This document shows positions 47,023 to 57,752 of a DNA stretch of 64,000 nt, one piece after another. The notes beneath the pieces were generated by a model. It was not told the origin of the DNA. It worked only from the letters and a program-made list of their open reading frames with translations, and ran no database searches. The position numbers were made by a program, and so were the translations under genes. Source of the stretch: Psychrobacter glacincola (GTDB taxonomy: Bacteria > Pseudomonadota > Gammaproteobacteria > Pseudomonadales > Moraxellaceae); NCBI GenBank assembly GCA_001411745.2, contig LIQB01000003.2, positions 530,353 through 594,352 on the forward strand, written 5' to 3'. Position 1 is the first letter of the stretch; each line of letters starts with the position of its first letter.

Positions 47023-50000
47023 TTAGAACTGCCAGCTGTAAACCACATCCACCGCGTTTTCTGCCGCTGAGGTTGCCTCTACATAAATACGTCGAGTTAA
47101 CTGATAACGAATGGATAAGCTATTTTGAGCATTAAACACCCCTACTCCGTAGCGTATATACAAGTCAGGCGTCACGTAACCGGTGACGTTGACGTTGGTG
47201 TCTTCACTACTGCCTGAGGCATCAACGGTCAAGCTCTGAAAACCAAAAATCTGACCGATTTGATTGGTTAGATTGCGCGTGCCACTCAGTCCAAAGCTTA
47301 AGCCCGCGGCGGCTAGGTTATTTGTCACTTGCGATTTAAAGCCTTGCTCACTGATTTGGGTGGCGCCCTTGTTATTAATTCGACCTGTCACCAAAGCATT
47401 CATCGCCTGCTGTTGGGTCAAACCTGCATTATTAAAGACGATAATATTGGGACTTTCTGTATTGCCTTTGACACGCACACCTACCGTTTTACCACTGATC
47501 GTTTTAACCGCCTCAATACTGAGGTTAGGTTTCATCACATCACCGTTGAAGCGCACTTGTCCGTAGTTAAGCTCTAGGTTCTGACCAAAAGCGTTGATAT
47601 TGGTACGACGTGATACTTGCACCACCCCTTTTGCACGCATGACACCCGTGCCAGTTTGAGTGATATTAATCGCACCAGCTAAAGGAATAACGGCACCAAA
47701 ACCACGGAAGTTGATATCATCACCCAAGTCGACACCGATATCTGCATTGATTGACCAAGGTTTAGATATTGCCAATACCTCGTCAATATTGCCAATGAGA
47801 CGACGATCAAGAACTACTGCATCTTCAGTTTGAGTAATGATATCTTCGCTGGCTTCTGGCGGACGAATGGTCGCTGACGGTACGCTGACCGCCCCTTTAA
47901 TATCGACATAACGATCGCCTGGACGCACGATGATATCAATATCAGGATTGATTTCTGCCACTAATAATGGTGGCTGAGTAATCACCAAACGCTCACCGCT
48001 GACGCTAAGCTTGGCTTGGAGTTTTTGTTGCCAATTAACGGTACCAGTCAAAACCCCTTTACCCGTACCACTGCTAAAGGTTCCATCAATAGTCGCTTGC
48101 GTGCCACGAATTTTGGCGTCAGTATTTACATTGGTTAAATTAATGGGCAAATCAAGCATCGCAATACGACCATTAGCAAGTTTTACATCGCCATAGAATT
48201 GCGGCTTATCTAATGTACCGCCCAATCCTCCTGCCATCGTGACATTGCCCTCTAGCACTCGCATACCTGGGAAGAAAGGCTTGAATATCGCAAGGTTAAG
48301 CTCATTCAATACTAAAGCGCCCGAAATTGGCTTAGGCGTCTTATAAGGATCAACGACCACTTCAGCATAGCCACGCGCACCGCCACCAGTGTTGATGTCG
48401 GTACGTAGTTTGATGCCCTCAGGGACGGACAGTGCAATCAGTGAGACCCGCTTATAAGGCAGAGTGACGGGTAGACTATCACCATCTTGAATCAAGCCGA
48501 TTTTGCCGTTGTCTGAATACAGTGTGGTATTAATCGTCGGTGGACGACCACGTTGCCAGCCAACAATCGCCTTACCATTAATTTTGCCATGCCAGTCGAT
48601 ATCTTTGGGTAAAAAGACCGATAGTAATGACGTATCTAGATTTTGTAAGGCAATATTCACCTCACCTTTATCAGGTGACGCGATTAAGTTTTCACGTAAG
48701 CATACCTTGCCCGTTTGATCGGTGGCTTGCCAGCAGTGCGCTGCCAACTGTACTTTTAAATCGTTATTATTGCCATTTTTATTGTTGGGTAAATTAACAA
48801 TTAACTGCGCTGGCTGTAACTGATTTAAGGTCGCATATTTGGATTGAACACGACCTTTACCGATGACGCCAGACCAGCTCAATTTATCCCGATTGAAGCC
48901 GCCTTTAAGCCTTGCGCCAATCGTAAGCTGCTCATTGGCAACGTCAAGATTGACCACATGCGCCTGCTCAGTACCATTAAAGGTTGCTTTAACGCTTTTA
49001 AAACTCTGTCCAGCTGCATCTAAGCCTTCAGCGGTGATAATCAGCTGACTTGGGCTGTTTGCTAAATTGACCAGCTTACCGCGCACGCGACCTTGGCGCA
49101 AAATAAAGCCCGGCAGCGCAATCCGCTCACCAACCAAATCGATATAAATAGTTGGCAGCGCTTGTCCTACTGGCTGTGATAAGGTCGCACCGCCAGTGAC
49201 TTTGCCAGCCAATTTATCTGACAACTGATCCAGACTGGTGATATTAATTTTGGTTTGTAATTGCTTAGCATTGCCATTAGCAGTGACATAATTATCACCC
49301 CAACGTAGCACTAAATTATCCGCGTTTAAGCTGTCTATCAAGGCATTTACTTGCTTATATTGCGCCTGTGCATCTTGCGTTTGTAGGCGCTTGAAATAGC
49401 TTGCCAAATCTTTTGGCAGACGCATCTTCGCCGCTAAGCTACCCTTAGCACTAAGCGGTTGACCCTTTAGCGTGCCTCTTAAATCAATTTTTTTGATATT
49501 AATGATTTGCTGCGAGTCACTCCAGCGCCCATCCGTATCGATAGTGCCGGTGATAAGGCTTGGGGTGTCTTTGAGGAAATAACCAATATTAAAACGATCC
49601 ATCACTGCGTCAATATCCCACGCAATGCCTTGACGTACATCAACCGTCCCTTTGGCATCAATACTACCTGCTGCGCCCACATGACGGAAACGCTTGATAC
49701 GAATCAACTGATCATCACCACTGGCATCAATGGTCAGCTTGCCCGCTGGCAGTTGCTCAGCATCTAGCACTCCATCGAAATTCACCGCAAAACGTTGCAG
49801 TTTGCCTGCGACATTTTTACTATTCTTAGGCGCAGTTTGCCACTCGCCACTGGTTTTTAGATCACCTGTGATAATCGCTGGATTATTGGGCAAGAAATAA
49901 CCCAAATTAAATTTATCAAAGCGACCATCTATCGTCCAGCCGATATTTTTACGCAAATCGATGACGCCCTTGGCGTTCACTGCGCCCGCTTCACCGTTGT

Positions 50001-52017
50001 AATTGAGCTTACGAATACTAATAAACTTTGGCGTGCCAGCCGCATCAATAGATAGGCGTCCTTTTGGTACATCTGCAGTATCGACTTGTCCATTGAAGCG
50101 CGCATCGAACATAGACAGCTCGCCACCAACGATATCGACTTTGGCATCACCCGCACCCGTTATGCCAATAGCACGGCCATCTTGAGTCGCATCAAGTTGC
50201 GCCTGCAAGTCGGTATTGTTTAAGGTAATAATATGACGCTGACCACTAACGCCGCCTTTAGTAATAGTCAATAAACGACCACGCGCGCTGACACTACCGG
50301 TTAGGCGCTCAAGCGGCAAATCACTGCGATACTGTTTGGGTAATAATCCATTGGTACGCGCATCTATCTGCCATGTGAGCGGACGCTTTTTATTTGCCAA
50401 TTGAATCTGCCCAGTACCTGATAAGTCGCCCACGACTCCTTTATAATTCAGGCGATTGATGTCAATGACATCCCCAGCTTTGCGCACGCTCACGTCATAG
50501 TTGCCTTTAGGAGCGGCATTCAATTCATTAATGACCGCATTGGCATCTACTGATAACCGTGAGCCACGAATGATGACATCCGCCTGTCCACGCGGACTAT
50601 CAATATTACCGATATTAGGCACATCGCGGCGGATTAGGTTTTGCCATTTGGCATCGATATACCAAGGCGCTACCTGTGTCGACTTCGCTGACGTTTTGCC
50701 TTGGACGATATTAGCATTCACATGCTCGCCATCACGTTGACGCAAATCTGCATCAAGCTCTATGTTACCAGTGCTGTTTTGCTGCTGATAATGTAATGAC
50801 AGTCGACCATTCAGCTTTTGCGGTGCATATGCTCTGAAATCAGCATAGTCATCAGGAATAACACGGCGAATATCAAAATTGCTACCTGTCGCTCGTACTT
50901 TTGCATCAAAGCTGTCTTGCCAATCTAAAATACCTTGCAGAATTAAATTTCCAGCTGGCACCTGAGCATCTAAGCGATCAATACGTAACTGACTGTTTGC
51001 AATGACGGCGCGACCTTGATAGTGACCAGACGGAATGTCTTTAGCCGTCAGCTCAGTATTGATACGCAGACGTATTTCAGAGATTACCCCTGTCGCGGTA
51101 GCAGTACCACTTTTTAAACGAATTTTTTGGCTTTCCGCATAAGGGATCAAAATATCATCCCATTGCAATTTTGCCTGGAATGGCGAATCCTGATCTAAAC
51201 CTTGTACAACAAAATCACCGCTCACATCGCTGTCATTGTAGCGACTACGAACTTTACCGACCGTACGTTTTAGCGTTCCTGTTGCTGTGATATTCAATGG
51301 ATCAACGTAGGCTTTTTCTAGCGCACTGACTTCTGCAATCGCGCTTAAATCTAGCGGATAGTCGCCTTGTAAATCAATTTCACCTTGTAAGGCACTGATT
51401 TTGACGATATCAGCATATTGTAAATCGCCGCGACCAACCGTTACCGTGCTACCGACCCATGTTAAATCACGGGCAACAATATCCTGCACAACAATGGGCT
51501 CTTTGGTCACTTGTTTATAAGTAATATTTTTTATTTTAGCGTGATCAAAGCGTAAGTTCACTGGTAGCTGTAACGTTTTATAATCGAACGGCTCACCCGT
51601 TGGTGGCTTGTTATTGATAATCTCAATGGTTTGTATGTCTGCATCACGCAGATGCACTTCTTTGGCAAATATGGCACGCCAGCCTATCTTGACGTAAGCT
51701 TTATCAACCAATACTTCAAGGTCTTCAGTCGCCTTGATATCGATATCAGTGACCCAGATTCCATCACGTAAATTACCGCGACCATATTTAAAATCAATGC
51801 CCGTCTCAGCACTGACTTTCTCTAATATAAACTTCGTACCCGACTCTGTGCCCATTGCGTAAAAAAACACGGCAAACATGATGGCCAGCACAATTAAAAT
51901 AAGCACCAGTAATTTGAGCAAAAATGACAGCGGATACCAACGTCTGACGGCACGAGCGTCGCGCTGTGCTGGATCTTCATCTGGGGCGTTATTAGGCGGG
52001 GTATTTTTTGTCAGCAT
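47023..52017 (-). CDS. tamB: Translocation and assembly module protein TamB
   Basis: TamB is an AsmA-like protein spanning the periplasm; with TamA it serves outer-membrane protein insertion and phospholipid transport. The protein of about 1664 residues has an N-terminal membrane anchor at about 30-52 (LLKLLVLILIVLAIMFAVFFYAM), an extremely long repeated beta-strand region, and the C-terminal DUF490/TamB domain (SVPSATIRPPEASEDIITQTEDAV, ending DVVYSWQF). It is about 400 residues longer than E. coli TamB (1259), from extra groove repeats (recurrent GRLSIDAAGTPKFISIRKL-like units). I start at the ATG at 52017; a TTG three codons upstream is less likely. It follows tamA by 165 bp. Confidence 0.93.
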   Translation of the reverse strand: MLTKNTPPNNAPDEDPAQRDARAVRRWYPLSFLLKLLVLILIVLAIMFAVFFYAMGTESGTKFILEKVSAETGIDFKYGRGNLRDGIWVTDIDIKATEDLEVLVDKAYVKIGWRAIFAKEVHLRDADIQTIEIINNKPPTGEPFDYKTLQLPVNLRFDHAKIKNITYKQVTKEPIVVQDIVARDLTWVGSTVTVGRGDLQYADIVKISALQGEIDLQGDYPLDLSAIAEVSALEKAYVDPLNITATGTLKRTVGKVRSRYNDSDVSGDFVVQGLDQDSPFQAKLQWDDILIPYAESQKIRLKSGTATATGVISEIRLRINTELTAKDIPSGHYQGRAVIANSQLRIDRLDAQVPAGNLILQGILDWQDSFDAKVRATGSNFDIRRVIPDDYADFRAYAPQKLNGRLSLHYQQQNSTGNIELDADLRQRDGEHVNANIVQGKTSAKSTQVAPWYIDAKWQNLIRRDVPNIGNIDSPRGQADVIIRGSRLSVDANAVINELNAAPKGNYDVSVRKAGDVIDINRLNYKGVVGDLSGTGQIQLANKKRPLTWQIDARTNGLLPKQYRSDLPLERLTGSVSARGRLLTITKGGVSGQRHIITLNNTDLQAQLDATQDGRAIGITGAGDAKVDIVGGELSMFDARFNGQVDTADVPKGRLSIDAAGTPKFISIRKLNYNGEAGAVNAKGVIDLRKNIGWTIDGRFDKFNLGYFLPNNPAIITGDLKTSGEWQTAPKNSKNVAGKLQRFAVNFDGVLDAEQLPAGKLTIDASGDDQLIRIKRFRHVGAAGSIDAKGTVDVRQGIAWDIDAVMDRFNIGYFLKDTPSLITGTIDTDGRWSDSQQIINIKKIDLRGTLKGQPLSAKGSLAAKMRLPKDLASYFKRLQTQDAQAQYKQVNALIDSLNADNLVLRWGDNYVTANGNAKQLQTKINITSLDQLSDKLAGKVTGGATLSQPVGQALPTIYIDLVGERIALPGFILRQGRVRGKLVNLANSPSQLIITAEGLDAAGQSFKSVKATFNGTEQAHVVNLDVANEQLTIGARLKGGFNRDKLSWSGVIGKGRVQSKYATLNQLQPAQLIVNLPNNKNGNNNDLKVQLAAHCWQATDQTGKVCLRENLIASPDKGEVNIALQNLDTSLLSVFLPKDIDWHGKINGKAIVGWQRGRPPTINTTLYSDNGKIGLIQDGDSLPVTLPYKRVSLIALSVPEGIKLRTDINTGGGARGYAEVVVDPYKTPKPISGALVLNELNLAIFKPFFPGMRVLEGNVTMAGGLGGTLDKPQFYGDVKLANGRIAMLDLPINLTNVNTDAKIRGTQATIDGTFSSGTGKGVLTGTVNWQQKLQAKLSVSGERLVITQPPLLVAEINPDIDIIVRPGDRYVDIKGAVSVPSATIRPPEASEDIITQTEDAVVLDRRLIGNIDEVLAISKPWSINADIGVDLGDDINFRGFGAVIPLAGAINITQTGTGVMRAKGVVQVSRRTNINAFGQNLELNYGQVRFNGDVMKPNLSIEAVKTISGKTVGVRVKGNTESPNIIVFNNAGLTQQQAMNALVTGRINNKGATQISEQGFKSQVTNNLAAAGLSFGLSGTRNLTNQIGQIFGFQSLTVDASGSSEDTNVNVTGYVTPDLYIRYGVGVFNAQNSLSIRYQLTRRIYVEATSAAENAVDVVYSWQF

Positions 52018-52182
52018 GACACTCAACTACGTTAAAGAATGGTCGCCGGCAATCGGCACGATAAATAAGGAATACAACGGATATTGCTAATAGCGCGTGT
52101 TGAACCTGTCTCAATTTCACTAACTGAGACGACTTAATAATGTTCAATACGCGCTAAATGATGTCACCACTGGATTACATGG

Positions 52183-55100
52183 CTATAAAGGCGAGCCAAT
52201 AAAGAAATGCAGTCTAACTGGTATGCTTTCTTCTGTCACGCCAGCAGCCACATCAACTCGTACCACACCGACTGGCGATGCCCAGCGGATACCAACACCG
52301 ACGCCGACCTTTGTCTCAGTCTCGAAGTTTTTGTCGTAAGCATTACCCACATCAGTGAAGAATGCCCCACGGAATCCTGGTTTAAATTCATAGTTATACT
52401 CTGCACTACCAACCGCAAGCACTTGCCCACCAGTCAAATAGCCCTTGTCGAGCGGTGACAAGCTCTCATAGTCATAACCACGAATACTTTGATCGCCACC
52501 CGCAAAGAAGCGTAATTTATAAGGCACATCATAAAAATCATCTGCCCAGATGTAGCCTGTATTCAGACTGCCCAGCACTTGATGCTTTTGCTCATCGCCA
52601 AAACTATAAATGCCGCTGACACCCGCGCGAATGATTGCCATATTAGTGTCGCTAAGGGCTTTATCAGCTCCTGCTTCAAGCGAGTAATACTGACGCATAC
52701 CGCGAGTCGGATTGGTCACACTGTCTACATCGGTTTTGTTCATACCATAACCGAATAGCAGCGCTTGCTGCTTAGGCTTAGAGGAAGTAAAGCGAATAGG
52801 TAGGTCGTCCAACTCTGTCTCATCGACCCCAGTCTCTAGCTCATCTAAACGGTAATTCACAGAGTAGCTGCGATTCCAGCCACTGTCACGGCGAATATTA
52901 CGCGCCAATGCCGCTTTTAGCGTCGTAGTAGATAGGTCGAAATTGCCTTCACCTTGGTCGATGACCTCTTCTTCATAGGTAAGACGCGCATCTAATTTAT
53001 CGTTAAGTGGATGCTTCCAAGGTCGACTGGCATAAACAGCGACGTTTTTAGTAATTCTGGAAACTTCGGTCTCTGCACCAGCTTGGTAGCCTTTACGATT
53101 GAGCAAATTATAGTCTATTTTTGCCGTCGCTCGCACGCCCGTATCTGTGCCGTAACCAAGACCTACTTGGGCATCGCGCGGCTTACTTGAAGAGACAAAA
53201 ACATACAACGGTACTTTTTTACTTTCTGCCACTTGTTGCGGTGTTTTTCGACCAGCCAGCGTTGGTGGTACAAAGTTTTCATCAGTGATTAAGCTTTCTT
53301 CATCAGGGAATATTTTTTGCGCAATATTACTGATGCCGTCGCTTATTTTACCTAAAAGGTTGTCCGCCTCTTGGTCTTTTTCATCCAATACACGGTCATT
53401 TGGTAAGCGGCTCAAACGCTCTGCTTTTTGTTTGATAGCTTGTAGTTTATCAAGTGTTGCTGCATCAGCTTCAAAATCGATCGCCGCAATGTCGGCGGGA
53501 TTGACTATTTCACCGCTATTGGCAGTCGTATTGTCCTCACTCTCTGCATTATTTTCATCACCGTCATCAGCGCTATTGTCATTATTAACACGGCTACTAT
53601 TAGAAGCAGCTGAGCTTTCAGCACCATTATTGCCCGCAATGTCTGAGGCGCCATCACTATTAATATCGTCGTCGAGTGTGCCGCTATTATTGGTAGGCGT
53701 GTTATCAAAAGCCAAAGTACTGGCTTCACTGCGTTCATCTGGCGGCAATATCGACTCAACGTTGACCGTATTAAAATAACGAGTCGCTGATAAGTCATTG
53801 CTAAACTCGGTCACCGCTGGACGATAAAAAGGATCACCGGGCTTAAAGTCAAACAACTGTTGTAATAGTGGCAACTCAACAGGTAGCTTGTCAGGATCTT
53901 GGGTTAAGGTGTTGGTTTCTTCATCGTATGTAAAAAACACAACGTCATCAAACTCATAACGATCACCAGTGTTGTAGACCAGCGATACATCTGCTGTATT
54001 ATCTGGCAAGATAATATCGACGGATTTGTTGAGCCAATATTGATCAAAATAGCCATAAGTATTACTCAGCGACTCAAGGGCCGCCTTGCTATCTTTATAA
54101 ACACGGTGATTGAAGATATCGCCTACTTGTGGCGGCAAGTCTTTTTCAAGTGCTATATATTCTGGTTGTTCACTGCCTTCACCGCGAATCTCAACAATAC
54201 GGCTGTCCACACGTACCGGCTCGCCCAGCTCTTCGATAATGACATCGATCGTGTCAGCATTGCGCTGACGTAGGCGTAACGTAATATCATAGTAACCCAC
54301 TGCTTGAGCTGCCTCTAATGCTGTTTGGCGTAGGCGTGGCAAGGCGGCCGTAAAGTCGGTAACTGACTGAACTGTCGTATCATCAAGGGCAGCCTTGATG
54401 TTTTTCATGGGCTGAACGTCATTGTCCGCTTTGGTGAGCTTTGGCTTACCATTGACAGTACCTTCAGCGGTCGCCTGCCGTAGATAAATTGTGGTATCTA
54501 CATGTGGTAATGCCATCACACCTGCATTGAATAAACGGTTATAAAGGCGTTTCACGATATTGCCTTTATTACGCGCCATTGGCTTGGGCTTACTCGCTTG
54601 TTCGATACTCTGGTTTATTCCCTGAGAGTCCGCTTGATAGTCTGGCAAGTAGTCATCAGGATTGATGATATCTGACGTTGTACCATCTTCATTGGTCTCA
54701 TCACTGGCATTGGCGACAATCTCATTATCGAAAGTACCGGTTCCATCCACGCGTCCACTACTGACAGAGTCGCTAACATCGATCGGACGCGACATAACTT
54801 CAGCCGTCTGTGCGCGTTCAGCGGCGCTCTCATTCCTACCTAATGTCTCAAGATTGTTAGGAGCTGGCAGATTGGTCGCATCCAAATCCACATCTAAACC
54901 AATAGGCGGGGTTGTATCATCTAATGTAGCAATTGGCGCGTCAAAATCGCGATCGTTATTGCTGATATCATTATTATTGTTACTGTAATTGTTATTAACG
55001 TTGGTACTATTAATGTCAGTACTGCTATTAACGTCCGTACTATTAGTGATGTCATCAATATCTTGGGCATTCTGCATGTCCATCGCAGCCAGCTCACGAT

Positions 55101-55764
55101 TAATCTCCTCGGGCGTCATCATCTGATAACCCTGCTGCTGTATGGCTGCGGCTTGTTGCAACAAGTCATCATTGGCGCTATTAGAAAGATCGAGCTGAGC
55201 ATCATTTGCGCCAGCCATATTATCCATGGCATTTACCTGAGAATTGACCATACCCTGAGCATCTGGTTTTTTAGCGCTTTTATCTTGAGCATCAGACTTC
55301 TTAATGCCTAGGCTTTGTTCGCTGTACTCATCCAATACTGACTGATCGATAATGCCCTGCTCTACTGCCTTTTTTAGGCGCAATGCATCCAAAGCGATAT
55401 CGAGCTGAGTATCATCATCTGACAGTGTGGTCGATTGAGTGCTGGTTGGTTGAATGTTTGATTGATCGACAGCTATTTGATTGCTCGTAGGTGGTTTAGG
55501 AGAACTGACATTATTTGTGGTATCAGCCAATGCAGCAGGTGCCATACCGAAACCCACTAGGCTGGTCGCTAGCGCAGTGAAAAGTGCTGAACGCGTAAAA
55601 TGAATGCGCGGCGCATTACTATGAGTTGCCATAGCTGCTGTACGACGTGTTTTTTGAAAACGGTCACTCTGAGAATCTTGAATTTTAATATCCTCTCGAA
55701 CATTATCCGTATCACACTGCATCATCGATACATTGCGCGCGAGCGTTGAAGGCTGGTGTTTCAT
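52183..55764 (-). CDS. tamA: Outer-membrane assembly protein TamA with large disordered insertions
   Basis: TamA is the Omp85-family partner of TamB. The 1193-residue protein has an N-terminus of 44 residues before a hydrophobic signal-like stretch (SALFTALATSLVGFGMAPAALA), then about 315 Asp/Asn/Ser-rich, low-complexity residues (82-398), POTRA-like domains from about 400, a second polar insertion of about 175 residues (about 672-848) interrupting POTRA3, and the 16-strand barrel (VGLGYGTDTGVRATAKI; SIRGYDYESLSP; VGVGIRWASPVGVVRVDVA). E. coli TamA has 577 residues. GGAAATACAC precedes the ATG at 55764; another Met at 45 lies directly before the signal-like stretch, so the true start may be 55632. 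Confidence 0.9.
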   Translation of the reverse strand: MKHQPSTLARNVSMMQCDTDNVREDIKIQDSQSDRFQKTRRTAAMATHSNAPRIHFTRSALFTALATSLVGFGMAPAALADTTNNVSSPKPPTSNQIAVDQSNIQPTSTQSTTLSDDDTQLDIALDALRLKKAVEQGIIDQSVLDEYSEQSLGIKKSDAQDKSAKKPDAQGMVNSQVNAMDNMAGANDAQLDLSNSANDDLLQQAAAIQQQGYQMMTPEEINRELAAMDMQNAQDIDDITNSTDVNSSTDINSTNVNNNYSNNNNDISNNDRDFDAPIATLDDTTPPIGLDVDLDATNLPAPNNLETLGRNESAAERAQTAEVMSRPIDVSDSVSSGRVDGTGTFDNEIVANASDETNEDGTTSDIINPDDYLPDYQADSQGINQSIEQASKPKPMARNKGNIVKRLYNRLFNAGVMALPHVDTTIYLRQATAEGTVNGKPKLTKADNDVQPMKNIKAALDDTTVQSVTDFTAALPRLRQTALEAAQAVGYYDITLRLRQRNADTIDVIIEELGEPVRVDSRIVEIRGEGSEQPEYIALEKDLPPQVGDIFNHRVYKDSKAALESLSNTYGYFDQYWLNKSVDIILPDNTADVSLVYNTGDRYEFDDVVFFTYDEETNTLTQDPDKLPVELPLLQQLFDFKPGDPFYRPAVTEFSNDLSATRYFNTVNVESILPPDERSEASTLAFDNTPTNNSGTLDDDINSDGASDIAGNNGAESSAASNSSRVNNDNSADDGDENNAESEDNTTANSGEIVNPADIAAIDFEADAATLDKLQAIKQKAERLSRLPNDRVLDEKDQEADNLLGKISDGISNIAQKIFPDEESLITDENFVPPTLAGRKTPQQVAESKKVPLYVFVSSSKPRDAQVGLGYGTDTGVRATAKIDYNLLNRKGYQAGAETEVSRITKNVAVYASRPWKHPLNDKLDARLTYEEEVIDQGEGNFDLSTTTLKAALARNIRRDSGWNRSYSVNYRLDELETGVDETELDDLPIRFTSSKPKQQALLFGYGMNKTDVDSVTNPTRGMRQYYSLEAGADKALSDTNMAIIRAGVSGIYSFGDEQKHQVLGSLNTGYIWADDFYDVPYKLRFFAGGDQSIRGYDYESLSPLDKGYLTGGQVLAVGSAEYNYEFKPGFRGAFFTDVGNAYDKNFETETKVGVGVGIRWASPVGVVRVDVAAGVTEESIPVRLHFFIGSPL

Positions 55765-56228
55765 GTGTATTTCCTATCACCTCACGCGGCACAATATTAT
55801 GAACGATAACAATCGCCTAGTCTTACCGGTGAATAAACTTATAGCAGTTGGCTGAATTATGGTTTACTGTCTTGCTTTGGATAATGACCGTTTATAACGC
55901 AAACCTTGGTGTCAGATTAGCACCATGTTTTTATCAAAAAATAGACATGCGTGAGTGGTAGCAAGCCTTTGCCATTACTCACACCTCGCGACGCAACCAT
56001 GCAAAATTTACAAATCATAACTTAGATAATTATGAAATCATAGCGTCGAGCGCATGTATTTTTACCAAAGCCTTGCTATTATACGGCTTAATATTGATAA
56101 AACCTATGCTATATTTCGATAAGTTTTTGATACTGTTAATAATTATATCGATAATTACTTTCACTTTAAAAGCGGTATTCAGCGCTTTTCTTTGATCTAG
56201 CAACCGCGACCCGTCTGTAGGAATTTTC
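55765..56228. other. Divergent intergenic region tamA / LplT-like gene
   Basis: This 464-bp region must carry both promoters. It is AT-rich near the plus-strand gene. I see no gene or RNA. An imperfect dyad lies around 55951-55982 (GTGAGT ... ACTCAC). Confidence 0.4.
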
Positions 56229-57560
56229 ATGGCCAATCAGTTTCAATTATTTAAGCACCGCCGTTTTAGCGCCATGTTTTTTACCCAGTTTTTGGGCGCG
56301 TTTAATGACAATATTTTTAAGCAAGCGCTCATACTGGTTTTGACTTACACCGCTGCGAGTCAGTTGGGCATGGAAGTCAGTATTTTGAATAACTTGGCCG
56401 CGATGTTGTTTATTTTGCCCTACTTTTTGTTTTCTGCACTGGCAGGACAAATCGCGGATAAATTCGAAAAATCAAAACTCACACGGTTGATTAAGCTGCT
56501 TGAGTTCGTAATTATGGTGATTGCGGCAGTAGGGTTCGTGTTTGAATGGTACGCATTGTTATTTGTTGCGTTGTTTCTCATGGGCACTCAATCTACTTTT
56601 TTCGGGCCTATTAAATACGCCTACTTACCACAAGCGATGAAAGAAGATGAATTGGTTGGTGCTAATGGTTTGTTTCAAATGGGGACATCGTTAGCGATCT
56701 TGCTCGGTATGATTATCGCGGGCGTTTTAACCCAGATAGCACAGCCGCTCTATTGGATAAGTGTTACAGTATTGGTCATCGCCGTCTTGGGTTATTTTGT
56801 CGCACGATTGATACCCCACATGCCAGCGATGCAGCCAAACCTAAAAATCAATTGGAACATTGTGACCACTAGTGTGGCGACGGTGCGCTACTTATATTCA
56901 TTGCCTTTTTTGTTCTTTGTCATCCTTGGTAATAGTTGGTTTTGGTTTTATGGCGCGACGTTTTTGACCCAAACGCCAGAATTCAGCAAGGTCATCTTAC
57001 ATGGTGATGAATCAGTGGTTATTTTCCTATTAACCTTGTTTTCTGTTGGTGTGTCGATTGGCTCATTATTATGCAAATCATTAACCAAAAACCAAGTCAG
57101 CTTGCGTCTTTTGCCCTTTGGTATCGCGGGCTTAAGTATTTTTGCGATTGATTTGTATTTTTCGCTGTCAAGTCTCAACATCAATGTGAATAATGCGACT
57201 CTGTTTGGCATCAGTGAGTTGTTTGCGGTGAGTGGCAGCTGGCGCGTGTTTGCTGATTTATTTTTTTTGGGCTTTAGCGGCGGTTTATACATCGTACCAT
57301 TATATGCATCTATGCAGGCCTATGCACCCAAGAGCCACCGCGCGCGCGTCGTTGGTGCCAACAATATCTTTAACGCGATATTTATGGTCACCTCAGCGAT
57401 TTTCTCTATCGTGATTTTGAATGCTTTGGGATTCAATTTACCTCAGCTATTTTTAGTGACAGGACTCATAAACATTGCCTTCGGTGCCTTTTTATACAGT
57501 AAACTCAATAAACATATTAAAAATGCGGTCATCCAAACGCATGATGAAGTGGCTCCATAA
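56229..57560 (+). CDS. MFS transporter, LplT-like
   Basis: The 443-residue protein has about 12 transmembrane helices and opens with FKHRRFSAMFFTQFLGAFNDNIFKQALILV, where the FLGAFNDNxxK motif is diagnostic of the LplT branch (lysophospholipid flippase) of the MFS. LplT moves lysophosphatidylethanolamine inward for re-acylation by Aas. No Aas acyltransferase/acyl-ACP synthetase gene follows, and no acyltransferase domain is fused, so the partner must be elsewhere or the substrate may differ. AGGAA lies before the ATG. Confidence 0.85.
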   Translation: MANQFQLFKHRRFSAMFFTQFLGAFNDNIFKQALILVLTYTAASQLGMEVSILNNLAAMLFILPYFLFSALAGQIADKFEKSKLTRLIKLLEFVIMVIAAVGFVFEWYALLFVALFLMGTQSTFFGPIKYAYLPQAMKEDELVGANGLFQMGTSLAILLGMIIAGVLTQIAQPLYWISVTVLVIAVLGYFVARLIPHMPAMQPNLKINWNIVTTSVATVRYLYSLPFLFFVILGNSWFWFYGATFLTQTPEFSKVILHGDESVVIFLLTLFSVGVSIGSLLCKSLTKNQVSLRLLPFGIAGLSIFAIDLYFSLSSLNINVNNATLFGISELFAVSGSWRVFADLFFLGFSGGLYIVPLYASMQAYAPKSHRARVVGANNIFNAIFMVTSAIFSIVILNALGFNLPQLFLVTGLINIAFGAFLYSKLNKHIKNAVIQTHDEVAP

Positions 57561-57752
57561 GTAAGATTGACATGCTGCTATAGCAATCGGTGTGTTATCA
57601 AATGGATAATATTGGTGCTGATAATTTAGATTGTTTGCTATAGTAATACCTATGCGTTAATCACTATCATTATTTTAGAAAAACAGATGATGTTTTTAGA
57701 AGAACAGATAAGTTTAATTTTTTGATCGTATTTAAGCCATCAGGAGTGAATC

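Noticed and set aside
53285-53779. 164-codon plus-strand frame opposite tamA
   Set aside because: It is the antisense of a low-complexity Asp/Asn/Ser segment, giving a Leu/Ser-rich product; composition explains it.
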